Part shown: positions 7,297 to 16,543 of the stretch, piece after piece
Layout: each line of letters starts with the position of its first letter
Numbering within the stretch: the stretch's first letter is position 1
Source: Halorarum salinum
Lineage (GTDB): Archaea > Halobacteriota > Halobacteria > Halobacteriales > Haloferacaceae
Direction of reading: 5' to 3'
Length of the DNA: 64,000 bases
NCBI RefSeq assembly: GCF_013402875.1
Contig: NZ_CP058579.1
Location: 1,798,001 to 1,862,000 of the forward strand
Notes under the pieces: model-generated
Databases searched by the model: none
What the model was told of the DNA's origin: nothing
What the model saw: only the letters and a program-made list of their open reading frames with translations
Program-made: the position numbers and the translations under genes

Positions 7297-9096
7297 CTAC
7301 AGCACCGTGCCGTGCTTCTTGTCGGGCACCGACTTCTCGACGTCCGCGTAGAAGTCGAACCGCTGGACCAGTTCCTCGCGGAGGTCGGAGGGCGGGACGA
7401 TCTCGTCGATGACGACCTCGCTGGCCATCCGGTGGACGTCGATGTCGCGGCGGTACTCCTCGCGGAGTTCCGCCTCCCGCCGCTCCCGTTCCTCCTCGTC
7501 CTCGATGTCGTCCAGTTTGTTCGCGTAGACGGCGTTGATTGCGGCCTCGGGGCCCATGATGCCGATCTCGCCCGAGGGGAGGCCGATGACCGACTCCGGT
7601 TCGTAGGCGGGACCGCCCATCGCGTAGATGCCGGCGCCGTACGCCTTCCGCACGACGACGGTCTGTTTGGGGACCGTCGCCGAGGAGGTCGCGTAGATGA
7701 ACTTCTTCCCCTTCTCGAGGATGGCGTCCTTCTCGACCCCCGATCCGGCCATGAACCCCGGCGTGTCACAGAGGTACAGCAGCGGAATCTCGTAGGCGTC
7801 GCACGTCCAGATGAACTCGGCGGCCTTCTCGGCGGCGTCGGGGAAGATGGCGCCCGAGCGCTGGGTCGGCTGGTTGGCGACGACGCCGACGGGCCGGCCG
7901 TCGATCCGGACGAACGCGGTGACGATCTCGGTCCCGTACTCGGGTTTGAGTTCGAAGGTGGACTCGGCGTCCGCGACGCGCTCGATCAGGTCGTGGACGT
8001 CGTAGGGGCGGTTCGGCGCCTCGGGGATGAGTTCGTCGATGCCGGCGGGCGAGCGCTTCGGCGGCTTCGACTCGCTCCGGGGCGGTTTCTCGCCGGCCTT
8101 GTCCGGGAGGTAGCTCATCAACCGGGCGACCAGTTCGCGGGCGTGCGCCTCGTCGCGGGCGACGAGGTCGGCGCTGCCCGAGTGCTTCGCGTGGACCTCG
8201 GGGCCGCCGAGCTCCTGCATGTCGATCTCCTCGCCGGTGACCATCTTCACCATCCGGGGGGAGGCGATCGCCATCGCGGACATCCCCTCGACCATGACCG
8301 TGAAGTCCGCGAAGACGGGGGTGTAGGCCGCGCCCGCGATGCACGGCCCGTACAGCACGCAGATCTGTGGGACGCGCCCGGAGAGCATCGAGTGGTTGTA
8401 GTAGTACTTGCCGATGCCCTCGCGGTTGGCGAAAAAGCCCGTCTGCTGGTCGATGCGGCCCCCCGAGGAGTCCATCAGGTAGAGCACCGGCTTCCCGTTC
8501 TTCAGCGCGCGCTGTTGCATCCGGAGGAACTTCTCGACGCCGCGGCTCGCCATCGACCCGGCCTTCACGGTGAAGTCGTTCGCCATGAAGTGGAGGTCGC
8601 GCCCCTCGAACTCGGCCGCGCCGGTGATGAGTCCGTCGGCGGGGACGCGGTCGGACTCGTCGTACTCCTCCACGTCGGGCGAGTCGGGGTGCCACGCGTC
8701 GAAGTGCGCGAACTTCCCGTCCTCGAACTTCAGCCCGCTCGAGCCGTCCTCGCGGTCGGCGTCGCCGGTGCCACCGGCCCCGCCGTCGCCGAACCAGAGG
8801 TCGAGTCGGTCGCGGACGAACAGCTTCCCCTGCTCGGGGAGCCGTTGCCTGTACTTCTCGGGGCCGCCCTGGAGGATGTCCGCGATCTCCTCGCGGAGCG
8901 CGACCTCGCGGTCGGTCATCCCCAGGTCGTCGGCCAGCGGGTACTCGGGTTCCGGCGCCGCCGCGGTGGCGGCGGGCTCCCCGTCCTCGCGCTCGCCCGC
9001 GATCACCTCGATGTCGACGCCGAGATGCTCCGCGAGCGCGGACGCGATCGCGCCCGCCTCCTCCTCGGTCGCCCCGGCGCCCACGTGGACCTTCAT
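7297..9096 (-). CDS. Biotin-dependent acyl-CoA carboxylase, carboxyltransferase subunit with N-terminal extension
   Basis: This is a 599-residue protein. Residues about 100-310 and 330-590 form the two carboxyltransferase (crotonase-fold) halves, with GGRIDQQTGFFANREGIGKY, PCIAGAAYTPVFADFTVMVEG, LCDTPGFMAGSGVE and MGPEAAINAVYANKL. This matches propionyl/acetyl-CoA carboxylase beta chains, which transfer carboxyl from carboxybiotin to an acyl-CoA. The first ~35 residues (MKVHVGAGATEEEAGAIASA) resemble the small epsilon subunit of acyl-CoA carboxylases, joined by an acidic Ala/Pro/Glu-rich linker. The ATG at 9096 is chosen because upstream in-frame residues are unlike the family. No biotin carboxylase or biotin carrier gene is nearby, so partners must be encoded elsewhere. 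Confidence 0.85.
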   Translation of the reverse strand: MKVHVGAGATEEEAGAIASALAEHLGVDIEVIAGEREDGEPAATAAAPEPEYPLADDLGMTDREVALREEIADILQGGPEKYRQRLPEQGKLFVRDRLDLWFGDGGAGGTGDADREDGSSGLKFEDGKFAHFDAWHPDSPDVEEYDESDRVPADGLITGAAEFEGRDLHFMANDFTVKAGSMASRGVEKFLRMQQRALKNGKPVLYLMDSSGGRIDQQTGFFANREGIGKYYYNHSMLSGRVPQICVLYGPCIAGAAYTPVFADFTVMVEGMSAMAIASPRMVKMVTGEEIDMQELGGPEVHAKHSGSADLVARDEAHARELVARLMSYLPDKAGEKPPRSESKPPKRSPAGIDELIPEAPNRPYDVHDLIERVADAESTFELKPEYGTEIVTAFVRIDGRPVGVVANQPTQRSGAIFPDAAEKAAEFIWTCDAYEIPLLYLCDTPGFMAGSGVEKDAILEKGKKFIYATSSATVPKQTVVVRKAYGAGIYAMGGPAYEPESVIGLPSGEIGIMGPEAAINAVYANKLDDIEDEEERERREAELREEYRRDIDVHRMASEVVIDEIVPPSDLREELVQRFDFYADVEKSVPDKKHGTVL

Positions 9097-9203
9097 ACGG
9101 AACCGTTGCGCAAGAATTGCCCTAAGGAGTTTCCATGCGAGCGCGCACGGGTCGACGGCGGGGGTACCCGAATCTTCTTGATACACCAGGTTGACGTAAC
9201 CCT

Positions 9204-9428
9204 ATGACGTTACGTGAGTCGGTCGGCTCGCGCCTCCCGCCACTGAGCCGTCGCCGGTCGCTGGTGAAGACCGCCGGCTACCGCGTGCTGATGGTGGTCG
9301 TGACGGTGGCCGTAGCGCTGCTGGTCACGGGGAACTTCGTCGACGCGCTGAACATCGGCGTCGCCGCCAACGTCGTGAAGACCGGAACCTACTACGGATA
9401 CGAACGGTTCTGGGCGGGAATCGGGTGA
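9204..9428 (+). CDS. DUF2061 small membrane protein
   Basis: This 74-residue protein has the layout of DUF2061. After a basic N-terminal stretch and SLVKTAGYRVLMVVVT comes a hydrophobic helix at about residues 28-48, a second weaker one around 50-62, and the ending KTGTYYGYERFWAGIG. Family members are small inner-membrane proteins of unknown function, occasionally fused to sulfate-assimilation enzymes. It diverges from the carboxyltransferase gene, with about 107 bases between the two starts. Confidence 0.75.
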   Translation: MTLRESVGSRLPPLSRRRSLVKTAGYRVLMVVVTVAVALLVTGNFVDALNIGVAANVVKTGTYYGYERFWAGIG

Positions 9429-9534
9429 GCCCGGGTCGGGGCGCCGGCGGCGCCGGCGCTCGACGTGTAACCGAGATTTCAGTACCACGCTCCGGCGAGG
9501 ACTGAAGTCCCCCCGGTCGAACGGTTCGATCGAA

Positions 9535-11469
9535 ATGTCGGACACCCTCCAGGAACTGGCGGAACTCCCGACGATGGCCCACCCGACGGTCGCGCCGGAC
9601 GGGGACGAGATCGCGCTCTACTACGACGTGGACGGGCGGAACGAACTGTACCGGCTGGATCCGGAGACGGGCGAGCTAGTCCGGTGGAGCGACGGCGAGG
9701 TCCCCCGGAACGTGATCCACGGGATCGAGTGGAGCGCCGACGGCGAGCGGGTGTTCTTCCACCTCGACGATGACGGCGACGAGCAGAACGACGTGTTCGT
9801 CATCGACCGCGACGGCGCGGTGGAGCCGGTGATCCGGCAGGACGGGCAGGTCTCGCTCCACTCGGTCGGCGAGGACGGCGAGACGCTCCTGTTCGGCTCG
9901 AACCGCGACGGCCAGATGAACGTCTATCGGCACGACCTGCCGACCGACGAGACGACGAAGCTGACCGACTACGACCGCGCCGTCTGGACGGCCACACTCT
10001 CGCCGGACTGCGAGCAGGTCGCCTACGCCACGAACGAGTCTGACGACTACGACAACGTGGACGTGTACGTCGCGAACGTGGGCCGAAGCGCCACGGAGAG
10101 CCGGCCGGCGGCCGGCGGAGACGCCGACGGCTCGGACCCCCGGAACCTCGGGATCGGCGAGACCGGGGCCGAAGCGATCCCGGCCGACTGGCGCCCGGAC
10201 GGCGACGCGCTGCTGGTGTCCGACAACACGCCCGGCCGCACCCGCGCCGGCGTCTACGACCTCGAGGCGGACGAGGTGACGTGGCTCGGCGACGGGGCCT
10301 ACGAGGAGGAGCCGGGCTTCTTCATGCCCGACGGCGAGCGCGTCGTCGTCACGCGGACCCGCGGCGCTTCCGTCGTCCCCGTCGTCTACGACGTCGCGAC
10401 CGGCGAGGGCGACGAGTTCGACGTCCCCGACGGCGTCGCGACGTTCGGCCGCGGCTTCGCGGGCGGCGAGTGGATCCTCGACGACGACCGGGTCCTCCTG
10501 ATGCACACGACGCCGACCCGCCGGCCCGAACTCCTGGCGTACGACCCCGGGACCGACGAGTACACGACGGTGATCGAGGCGGAGTACGGTCCGTTCTCCC
10601 CCGACGACTTCGTCGACGCCGAGTACCTCACGTTCCGGTCTGACGGCGTCCCGGAGACCTCCCAGCGTGCGGTCGAGCACGACCCGTACGACGAACTGGA
10701 GATCGGCGCGATACTGTACGACTCGGGCGAGCGGCCGTCGCCGCTGGTCGTCAACCCGCACGGGGGACCACGCGGCCGTGACACCCTGTCGTTCGGCTAC
10801 CGGACGCAGTTCCTCCTCTCTCGGGGCTTCTCCGTGCTGCAGGTGAACTACCGCGGCTCCACGGGCCGCGGGCGCGAGTTCGTCGAGGAGCTGTACGACG
10901 ACTGGGGCGGGGCCGAACAGGGCGACGTCGCCGCCGCCGCCGAGCACGTGCTCGACGAACACGACTGGCTCGACGAGGACCGCGTGGTCGTGTACGGCGG
11001 CTCCTACGGCGGCTACTCGGCCTACTGGCAGCTGGTCCAGTTCCCGGACCTGTACGCCGCCGGGGTCGCCTGGGTCGGCGTCAGCGACCTGGAGGACATG
11101 TACGAGAACACGATGCCGCACTTCCGGTCGGAGCTGATGGTGAAGTACCTCGGCCACCCCGACGAGAACCCCGGCCTGTACGAGGACCGGTCGCCGTCGA
11201 CCCACGCGGCGAACGTGGACGCGCCGCTGCTGCTCGTCCACGGCGTGAACGACCCGCGGGTGCCGGTGTCCCAGGCGCGCATCTTCCGGGACGCGATGGA
11301 CCGAGCCGGGTTCGAGGCGGGCGAGGACTACGAGTACGAGGAACTCGGCGAGGAGGGGCACGGCTCGACGGACATCGACAACAAGGCCCGCAGCCTTCGG
11401 CTGCTCGACGACTTCCTCGACCGCCGCGTCGGGACCGCGTCGGCCGAGTCGGCGGCGGCCGACGACTGA
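9535..11469 (+). CDS. S9-family prolyl oligopeptidase / acylaminoacyl peptidase
   Basis: This 644-residue serine peptidase has an N-terminal seven-bladed propeller (about residues 10-390, with WD/TolB-like repeats such as YDVDGRNELYRLD and SADGERVFFHLDDDGDE). An alpha/beta-hydrolase domain follows. The nucleophile elbow GGSYGGY gives Ser490, GVNDPRVP gives Asp573 and EEGHGSTD gives His609, a complete triad. There is no signal peptide, so it is cytosolic. It should hydrolyse short peptides or acylated N-terminal residues. Strongly acidic surface loops fit a halophilic enzyme. It stands alone. Confidence 0.92.
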   Translation: MSDTLQELAELPTMAHPTVAPDGDEIALYYDVDGRNELYRLDPETGELVRWSDGEVPRNVIHGIEWSADGERVFFHLDDDGDEQNDVFVIDRDGAVEPVIRQDGQVSLHSVGEDGETLLFGSNRDGQMNVYRHDLPTDETTKLTDYDRAVWTATLSPDCEQVAYATNESDDYDNVDVYVANVGRSATESRPAAGGDADGSDPRNLGIGETGAEAIPADWRPDGDALLVSDNTPGRTRAGVYDLEADEVTWLGDGAYEEEPGFFMPDGERVVVTRTRGASVVPVVYDVATGEGDEFDVPDGVATFGRGFAGGEWILDDDRVLLMHTTPTRRPELLAYDPGTDEYTTVIEAEYGPFSPDDFVDAEYLTFRSDGVPETSQRAVEHDPYDELEIGAILYDSGERPSPLVVNPHGGPRGRDTLSFGYRTQFLLSRGFSVLQVNYRGSTGRGREFVEELYDDWGGAEQGDVAAAAEHVLDEHDWLDEDRVVVYGGSYGGYSAYWQLVQFPDLYAAGVAWVGVSDLEDMYENTMPHFRSELMVKYLGHPDENPGLYEDRSPSTHAANVDAPLLLVHGVNDPRVPVSQARIFRDAMDRAGFEAGEDYEYEELGEEGHGSTDIDNKARSLRLLDDFLDRRVGTASAESAAADD

Positions 11470-11526
11470 GCGTCGGCCGGTCGTCGGGCCGGGTCACGTG
11501 CGCCGTCCCGGGCGTTCCCGCCCGCG

Positions 11527-11754
11527 CTAGTCGAACATCCGGTCGTCGAACTCCGGGATGTCGAACCCGCCGTCGCCGCCCCAGCCGTCCATCACCCGGC
11601 TCTGGTACAGCGCCATCGCGACCTGCGGGACCGCCTGGGGCGGGACGGGCGAGGGCTGGTCGAACGCCTCCTCGGTCCACTCGTTGTAGGCGTCGACCAC
11701 GTCCATCGAGTCCTTGAACGAGCGGAGCATGAGTTCCTTGTACCGATCTCTCAT
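11527..11754 (-). CDS. Small conserved-looking protein of unknown function
   Basis: This 75-residue protein has an amphipathic N-terminal helix (MRDRYKELMLRSFKDSMDVV), the segment NEWTEEAFDQPSPVPPQAVP and an acidic C terminus ending in FDDRMFD. Composition is typical of soluble haloarchaeal proteins and the frame is free of rare codons, so I consider it real. I do not recognise the family. It lies 49 bases upstream of the fructose-bisphosphatase end but on the same strand downstream of it, so it could be read through from the aldolase/FBPase transcript. Confidence 0.6.
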   Translation of the reverse strand: MRDRYKELMLRSFKDSMDVVDAYNEWTEEAFDQPSPVPPQAVPQVAMALYQSRVMDGWGGDGGFDIPEFDDRMFD

Positions 11755-11802
11755 CGCCCCGACCTTGGGGTGACCACGGGAATCGCTTTCGGGACGCGGC
11801 GA

Positions 11803-12651
11803 CTACGCGAGCGCCGCCTCGAGCCGGTCGACGAACTCCCGGTTCCCGACGTACACGGGCGTCCGCTGGTGCAGTTCCGTCGGCTCCACGTCCAGCAGCG
11901 ACCGCTCGCCGTCGGAGGAGGCGCCGCCCGCGGCCTCGACGATGTAGCCGATGGGCGTGCCCTCGAACTGCAGGCGGAGCTTCCCGTTCGGATTCGACTC
12001 CAGCGCGGGGTAGGCGAACACGCCGCCGTACGTGAGCACCTGGTTCACGTCGCCGATCATCGCACCGCCGTACCGGAGTTTCAGCTCCGACTCCACCTCG
12101 CGGGCGTACGACTCGAAGTCGGCGGGCCAGTCGGGGACGCGCCCGCCGAAGCCGTACACGACCGGGTCGTCGGGCAGTTCGACGTCGCGGAGTTCCTCGC
12201 GCGTCCCGTCGCCGGTCACGAGGTACTCGGTCGGGGTTCCGTCCCGCGCGACCGCCATCGTCGTGATGGGGCCGTAGAGGACGAAGGCGGCGGCGACGAG
12301 ATCGCGCCCGGCCGCTGGGAGCGGCGCGTCGTAGACGCCGACGATGGTCCCCATCGTGTTGTTCGGCTTCAGGTTCGAGGAGCCGTCGAGCGGGTCGCAG
12401 GTCACCGAGAGCCCCTCGCCGACCTCGACGACGTCCTCTCGCTCCTCGCTGGCGTAGGCGCCGACCCCGTCGACGGCGGTCAGTCGCTCCTCCAGCAGGT
12501 CGTCGGCGTACACGTCGGCGTCGAGCACCGACTCGCCGGAGGGGTTCTCCGCGTCGAGGTACGAGCGCCTGCCGGCGAGGTTCCCGCGGACCTCCGGCGC
12601 GGTCGCGGCGACGGCGTCGAAGACGCGGGTGACGGCGTCGTCGCTCCCCAT
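11803..12651 (-). CDS. fbp: Fructose-1,6-bisphosphatase, class I
   Basis: This 282-residue enzyme hydrolyses fructose 1,6-bisphosphate to fructose 6-phosphate, the committed step of gluconeogenesis. The metal and substrate motif CDPLDGSSN is present, preceded by the acidic pair in ASEEREDV and followed by [14 protein letters not shown]. Later [15 protein letters not shown] and [20 protein letters not shown] match class I FBPases. The ATG overlaps the stop of the upstream aldolase gene (TGATG), so the two are translationally coupled. Length is slightly short of bacterial FBPases (about 330), as is usual for haloarchaea. Confidence 0.95.
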   Translation of the reverse strand: MGSDDAVTRVFDAVAATAPEVRGNLAGRRSYLDAENPSGESVLDADVYADDLLEERLTAVDGVGAYASEEREDVVEVGEGLSVTCDPLDGSSNLKPNNTMGTIVGVYDAPLPAAGRDLVAAAFVLYGPITTMAVARDGTPTEYLVTGDGTREELRDVELPDDPVVYGFGGRVPDWPADFESYAREVESELKLRYGGAMIGDVNQVLTYGGVFAYPALESNPNGKLRLQFEGTPIGYIVEAAGGASSDGERSLLDVEPTELHQRTPVYVGNREFVDRLEAALA

Positions 12652-13466
12652 CAATCGTCCGCGACGGCGGCGCTGCCGGTCAGTTCCAGCGCCTCGTCGG
12701 CGCTCGCCTCCTCGTAGATGACGGCCTCGAGGGCGTCCAGTATCTCGACGGGGTTCTCCCGCTGGAAGACGTTCCGACCGACCGCGAGCCCCGCGGCGCC
12801 GTTCGCGATCGCGCTCTCGACGGTCTCCAGGAACGCCCGGTCGTCGGTCTTCGACCCGCCGGACATGACGACCTTCGCCGGGCCGGCCATCTCGCAGGCG
12901 TGGGCCATCGCCTCGCCCGACCCGGGGTACTTCACCTTCGCGATGTCCGCGCCGAGTTCGAGCCCCAGCCTGGCCGCGTACGCGATGGTGTCCGGGCTCG
13001 TGTCGTTCTTCAGCCCCTGGCCGCGAGGGTACGACCACATCACGACGCCCATGTCGTGTTCTCGGGCGGTCTCCTGGGCGTCGCGGAACTCCTCGGCCAT
13101 CTCGACCTCGCCGTTCGAGCCGCCGTACAGGGTGAACCCGACCGCGTCCGCGCCGAGTTCGGCGGCGTAGTCGGCCGACCAGTTCACCGCGGAGTCGGGT
13201 TCGCCCATCCACAGGTTGGAGGTGCCGTTGAGCTTCGCGAGCAGGGACACGTCGTCCTCGTAGGAGGGGTAGTACGCCTCCGCGATCCCCTTCTGGACCG
13301 CGAACGCCGACACGGCGTCGTGGGTCGCGAGTTCCCAGACCGCCTCGGGGTCGGCGGTGTCCGGGTTCGGCTCGAAGTCCACCGGTCCGTGCTCGAGGCC
13401 GTGGTCGTACGCGAGGACGAGGGCCTTGCCGTCACGGGTTATGGCGTCGTCGGCGTGGGGAAGCAT
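12651..13466 (-). CDS. Class I fructose-bisphosphate aldolase, archaeal (DhnA) type
   Basis: This 271-residue TIM-barrel aldolase has the family N-terminal segment [14 protein letters not shown]. The Schiff-base lysine is in [10 protein letters not shown] (Lys177 or Lys179), and the phosphate-binding segment MSGGSKTDD and [14 protein letters not shown] follow. It condenses dihydroxyacetone phosphate with glyceraldehyde 3-phosphate. A homologous family makes 2-amino-3,7-dideoxy-hept-6-ulosonate for aromatic synthesis, but the overlapping fbp gene argues for the gluconeogenic role. The operon is fba-fbp, with a TATA-like box about 30 bases upstream of the start. Confidence 0.9.
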   Translation of the reverse strand: MLPHADDAITRDGKALVLAYDHGLEHGPVDFEPNPDTADPEAVWELATHDAVSAFAVQKGIAEAYYPSYEDDVSLLAKLNGTSNLWMGEPDSAVNWSADYAAELGADAVGFTLYGGSNGEVEMAEEFRDAQETAREHDMGVVMWSYPRGQGLKNDTSPDTIAYAARLGLELGADIAKVKYPGSGEAMAHACEMAGPAKVVMSGGSKTDDRAFLETVESAIANGAAGLAVGRNVFQRENPVEILDALEAVIYEEASADEALELTGSAAVADD

Positions 13467-13490
13467 CTCGTTGAAACGTGGCCCGTCACG

Positions 13491-13500
13491 TCACATAAAG
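13491..13500 (-). promoter_or_regulatory. TATA-like box of the aldolase/FBPase operon
   Basis: On the minus strand CTTTATGTGA lies about 25-34 bases upstream of the aldolase ATG. The bases between form an imperfect inverted motif (ACGTGACGGGCCACGT) that could bind a gluconeogenic regulator; this last point is speculation. Confidence 0.5.
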
Positions 13501-13562
13501 CGACCGGTGGAATCGGGGATGAAATTAACTCGAAACCGAATAGCGTCTTCGTCCCGTCCGAC

Positions 13563-14189
13563 TCAGCCGAGGTACTCGTTGGCGGCGTCCCGGAGGTCGG
13601 CGACCCGGTCCACGTCGCGGTCCAGCGCGTCCGCGACCTCCGAGGGGTCGGCAGTCGAGAGCGAGCGGACCGAGGTGATGCCCGCCTCCGCGAGGTCGCC
13701 GACCGTCCCCTCGTCGACGCCGTCGAGCGCCGTCAGCGGGGTCGGCCGCGAGCGGTCGCGCCAGGCGGACTCGGCCGCGACGGGATCGCCGGAGCCGTCG
13801 GCCTCCGCCGCCTCCGCGGTGGTCCGCGACGAGGCCGCGACCCAGGCCTCCTCCCCGTCGTCGGCCTCCTCGGCCGGCGTGAGCTCCCGCTCGCTCCAAT
13901 CGTCGGAGGCGGCGGCGACCCACGCACGTTCGGCGTCCCCCAGTCCACGGACCTGACTCGACCGGCGCCGGAGGTCGTCGGCGTCCTCCGACTCGAACGA
14001 CCACGACAGCGAGTGCTCGCGGCGGATGCGCGCGGCGACGCCCGGGTTCACGTCCGCGTCCAGCAGCATCCGGAACGACACTGTCTTCTCTCGGATGCCG
14101 GCGGCGTCGAACGTCGCGTCGGCCAGCACCGCCGCCGTCGCCGGCCCGACGTACTTGATGTCGGTTGGGTCAGGGGCCTCCTCGGTCAC
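13563..14189 (-). CDS. Helix-hairpin-helix domain protein
   Basis: This 208-residue protein has two helix-hairpin-helix-like segments. One is at the N terminus (IKYVGPATAAVLADA, about residues 10-25), and one or two lie in the last 60 residues (LTALDGVDEGTVGDLAEAGI; SEVADALDRDVDRVADLRDA). A long acidic, Ala/Glu-rich linker with repeated AWVAA motifs (around residues 89 and 115) joins them. HhH motifs bind DNA nonspecifically, so a nucleic-acid role is likely, but there is no catalytic domain. Such proteins are common in haloarchaea and uncharacterised. It diverges from the hydroxyacyl-CoA dehydrogenase gene. Confidence 0.75.
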   Translation of the reverse strand: MTEEAPDPTDIKYVGPATAAVLADATFDAAGIREKTVSFRMLLDADVNPGVAARIRREHSLSWSFESEDADDLRRRSSQVRGLGDAERAWVAAASDDWSERELTPAEEADDGEEAWVAASSRTTAEAAEADGSGDPVAAESAWRDRSRPTPLTALDGVDEGTVGDLAEAGITSVRSLSTADPSEVADALDRDVDRVADLRDAANEYLG

Positions 14190-14417
14190 GAACTGTCACC
14201 AGTTGCCAGTGCCTTGGAGCCCTGGTTCTTAACCTTTCTGTGCCGAGTATCAGAACCGAATAATTTGTCAGACGGATCGACGCGCCGTCGCCGGGTTTGC
14301 CGACGAGAGGTTGATTTTCCGTGCTCGAACGGGCGTACCGCGAATCGAGCCGCGACGCGCCCGCGGCCGGCGCGGCCCTTCGCTACGCTTACGGCCCACC
14401 CCGTGACACGTTCCGGT

Positions 14418-15275
14418 ATGCGTGGACTCTCCGAGGTCGAGACGGTCGCGGTCATCGGGGCGGGGACGATGGGCAACGGCATCGCACAGGTCGCCGCGAC
14501 CGCCGGCTACGACGTGATCGTGCGCGACGTCGAGCAGGAGTTCCTCGACGACGGCTTCGAGGCGGTCGACTCGTCGCTCTCCCGACTCGACGCGAAGGAC
14601 CAACTCGACGAGGACCCCGGGACGATCCGGGACCGCATCACTGGGACGACGGACCTCGCGGACGTCGCGGCGGCGGACCTCGTCGTCGAGGCGGCGGTCG
14701 AGAACATGGGCGTGAAGCGGGACATCTTCTCGGACCTGGACGACGTGACCGACGGGGACGTGGTGCTCGCGACGAACACCTCGACGCTGTCGATCACGAC
14801 CATCGCCGCGGCGACCGACCGACCCGAACTGGTCGTCGGCCTCCACTTCATGAACCCGGTGCCCGTGATGACGGGCGTCGAGGTGGTCGTGGGCGAGAAG
14901 ACCGACGCCGCGGTGACCGATCTCGCGCACGCCTTCGCAGAGGACCTCGGCAAGGAGACGTGGGAGAGCGACGACAAGCCCGGCTTCGTGACCAACCGCG
15001 TGTTGATGCCGTGGATCAACGAGGGCATCCGCGCGTACGACGAGGGCGTCGCCACCAAGGAGGACATGGACCGGGGGATGAAGCTCGGCACCAACGTCCC
15101 GATGGGGCCGCTCGAACTCGCGGACCACATCGGGCTGGACATCTGCCTCGACGCGAGCCGGACGCTCCACGAGGAACTCGGCGACCGCTACAAGCCGGCG
15201 TACCTCCTCAAGCGAAAGGTCGACGCGGGCGACCTCGGGAAGAAGACCGGGAAGGGGTTCTACGAGTACGAGTAG
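14418..15275 (+). CDS. 3-hydroxyacyl-CoA dehydrogenase
   Basis: This 285-residue NAD-dependent dehydrogenase of the HbdA/FadB-N family oxidises (S)-3-hydroxyacyl-CoA to 3-ketoacyl-CoA in beta-oxidation or the reverse. The N-terminal Rossmann motif GAGTMGNGIAQVAA is near residues 14-27. The catalytic His lies in GLHFMNPVPVMTGVEVV, and DKPGFVTNRVLMPWINE with PMGPLELADHIGLD marks the C-terminal dimerisation domain. The frame is open for a long way upstream, but the ATG at 14418 puts the Rossmann fold at the expected position. Length is normal for the single-function enzyme. Confidence 0.95.
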   Translation: MRGLSEVETVAVIGAGTMGNGIAQVAATAGYDVIVRDVEQEFLDDGFEAVDSSLSRLDAKDQLDEDPGTIRDRITGTTDLADVAAADLVVEAAVENMGVKRDIFSDLDDVTDGDVVLATNTSTLSITTIAAATDRPELVVGLHFMNPVPVMTGVEVVVGEKTDAAVTDLAHAFAEDLGKETWESDDKPGFVTNRVLMPWINEGIRAYDEGVATKEDMDRGMKLGTNVPMGPLELADHIGLDICLDASRTLHEELGDRYKPAYLLKRKVDAGDLGKKTGKGFYEYE

Positions 15276-15355
15276 GACACAGCACTCGTGATCGTCCGGA
15301 CGGTCCCTCGCGGCCATCCGGAACGACTAACCCCGGCCCGGCCGCTCGGGCGGAC

Positions 15356-16348
15356 ATGAAGGCGACCGCGACGGCCCACCCCATCCAGGGCCTCGTCAAG
15401 TACCACGGGATGCGCGACGCGGAGCTGCGGCTCCCGTACCACGACTCCATCAGCCTCTGTACCGCCCCCTCACGGACGACCACCACCGTCGAGTGGGAAC
15501 CGGACGGGAACGAGGACGGCTACCGGATCGACGGCGAGGCGGTCGACGGGCGCGGCGCCGAGCGGATCGACCACGTCGTCGAACACGTCCGCGGGCTGGC
15601 CGGCTTCGACCACGCGGTCCGCGTCGAGTCGGAGAACTCCTTCCCGTCGAACGTCGGGTTCGGCTCCTCCTCGTCGGGCTTCGCGGCGCTGGCGACGGCG
15701 CTGGTCGAGGCGGCTGGGCTCGAGATGACGCTCCCCGAGATCTCGACGGTCGCGCGCCGCGGTTCCTCGTCGGCCGCCCGGGCCGTCACGGGCGCCTACT
15801 CGCACCTCTACGCGGGGCTGAACGACCACGACTGCCGCTCCGAGCGGATCGAGACGGGGGCGAGCGACGCGTTCGACCCGGAGGAGGACCTCCGCGTCGT
15901 CACCGCGCTCGTCCCGGCCTACAAGGAGACCGAGGAGGCCCACCGCGAGGCCGAGGCGAGCCACATGTTCGACGCGCGACTGGCGCACGTCCACGAGCAG
16001 ATCCAGCGGATGCGCGACGCGCTCCGCCGCGGCTCGTTCGACGACGTGTTCGAACTCGCGGAGCACGACTCCCTGTCGCTCACGGCGACGACGATGACCG
16101 GCCCGGCGGGCTGGGTGTACTGGCAGCCCGAGACGATCGCCACCTTCAACGCGGTCCGAGCGCTACGGGAGGAGGAGGACGTGCCCGTCTACTTCTCGAC
16201 GGACACCGGCGCGAGCGTGTACGTGAACACGACCGTCGAGCACGCCGACCGCGTGGAGGAGCGGGTGAGCGAGGTCGGCGTCGAGACGGACGTCTGGGAG
16301 CTCGGCGGCCCGGCCCGGGTGCTGCCGAACTCGAAGGCGCTGTTCTGA
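15356..16348 (+). CDS. Phosphomevalonate decarboxylase (archaeal mevalonate pathway)
   Basis: This 330-residue GHMP-kinase-fold protein is homologous to mevalonate diphosphate decarboxylase. The ATP-binding loop region reads NVGFGSSSSGFAAL, preceded by HPIQGLVKYHGM and followed by RRGSSSAARAVTGAY. STDTGASVYV near the C terminus carries the catalytic aspartate region. Haloarchaea use phosphomevalonate decarboxylase followed by isopentenyl phosphate kinase to make isopentenyl diphosphate for archaeol lipids, so this is the likely activity rather than the diphosphate version. It lies 80 bases after the hydroxyacyl-CoA dehydrogenase. Confidence 0.88.
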   Translation: MKATATAHPIQGLVKYHGMRDAELRLPYHDSISLCTAPSRTTTTVEWEPDGNEDGYRIDGEAVDGRGAERIDHVVEHVRGLAGFDHAVRVESENSFPSNVGFGSSSSGFAALATALVEAAGLEMTLPEISTVARRGSSSAARAVTGAYSHLYAGLNDHDCRSERIETGASDAFDPEEDLRVVTALVPAYKETEEAHREAEASHMFDARLAHVHEQIQRMRDALRRGSFDDVFELAEHDSLSLTATTMTGPAGWVYWQPETIATFNAVRALREEEDVPVYFSTDTGASVYVNTTVEHADRVEERVSEVGVETDVWELGGPARVLPNSKALF

Positions 16349-16543
16349 GGAGCGCCGTTTCACCGCAACGGCTCCCGTCGGCGGGAATGGCGAACAGGCG
16401 GGACGGACGTCCCCGCGGCGGCGTCCCGCGCAACCGCGTCACGCCACGGGGTCTTGCTCACGTCACGGGAGGTGTGGCCCCGTTCTCGCACTTGAACCCT
16501 CGCCGCCACGCTCTTTCCGGCGGGCCTCGAACGGCCCGTATCC

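Noticed and set aside
7312-9207. A plus-strand open frame of about 630 codons opposite the carboxyltransferase
   Set aside because: The minus-strand reading gives a complete, motif-rich carboxyltransferase; this is its shadow.
12900-14417. Long upstream extension of the hydroxyacyl-CoA dehydrogenase frame
   Set aside because: The Rossmann motif sits at the normal place if translation begins at 14418, and the extension runs antisense to the aldolase and HhH genes.
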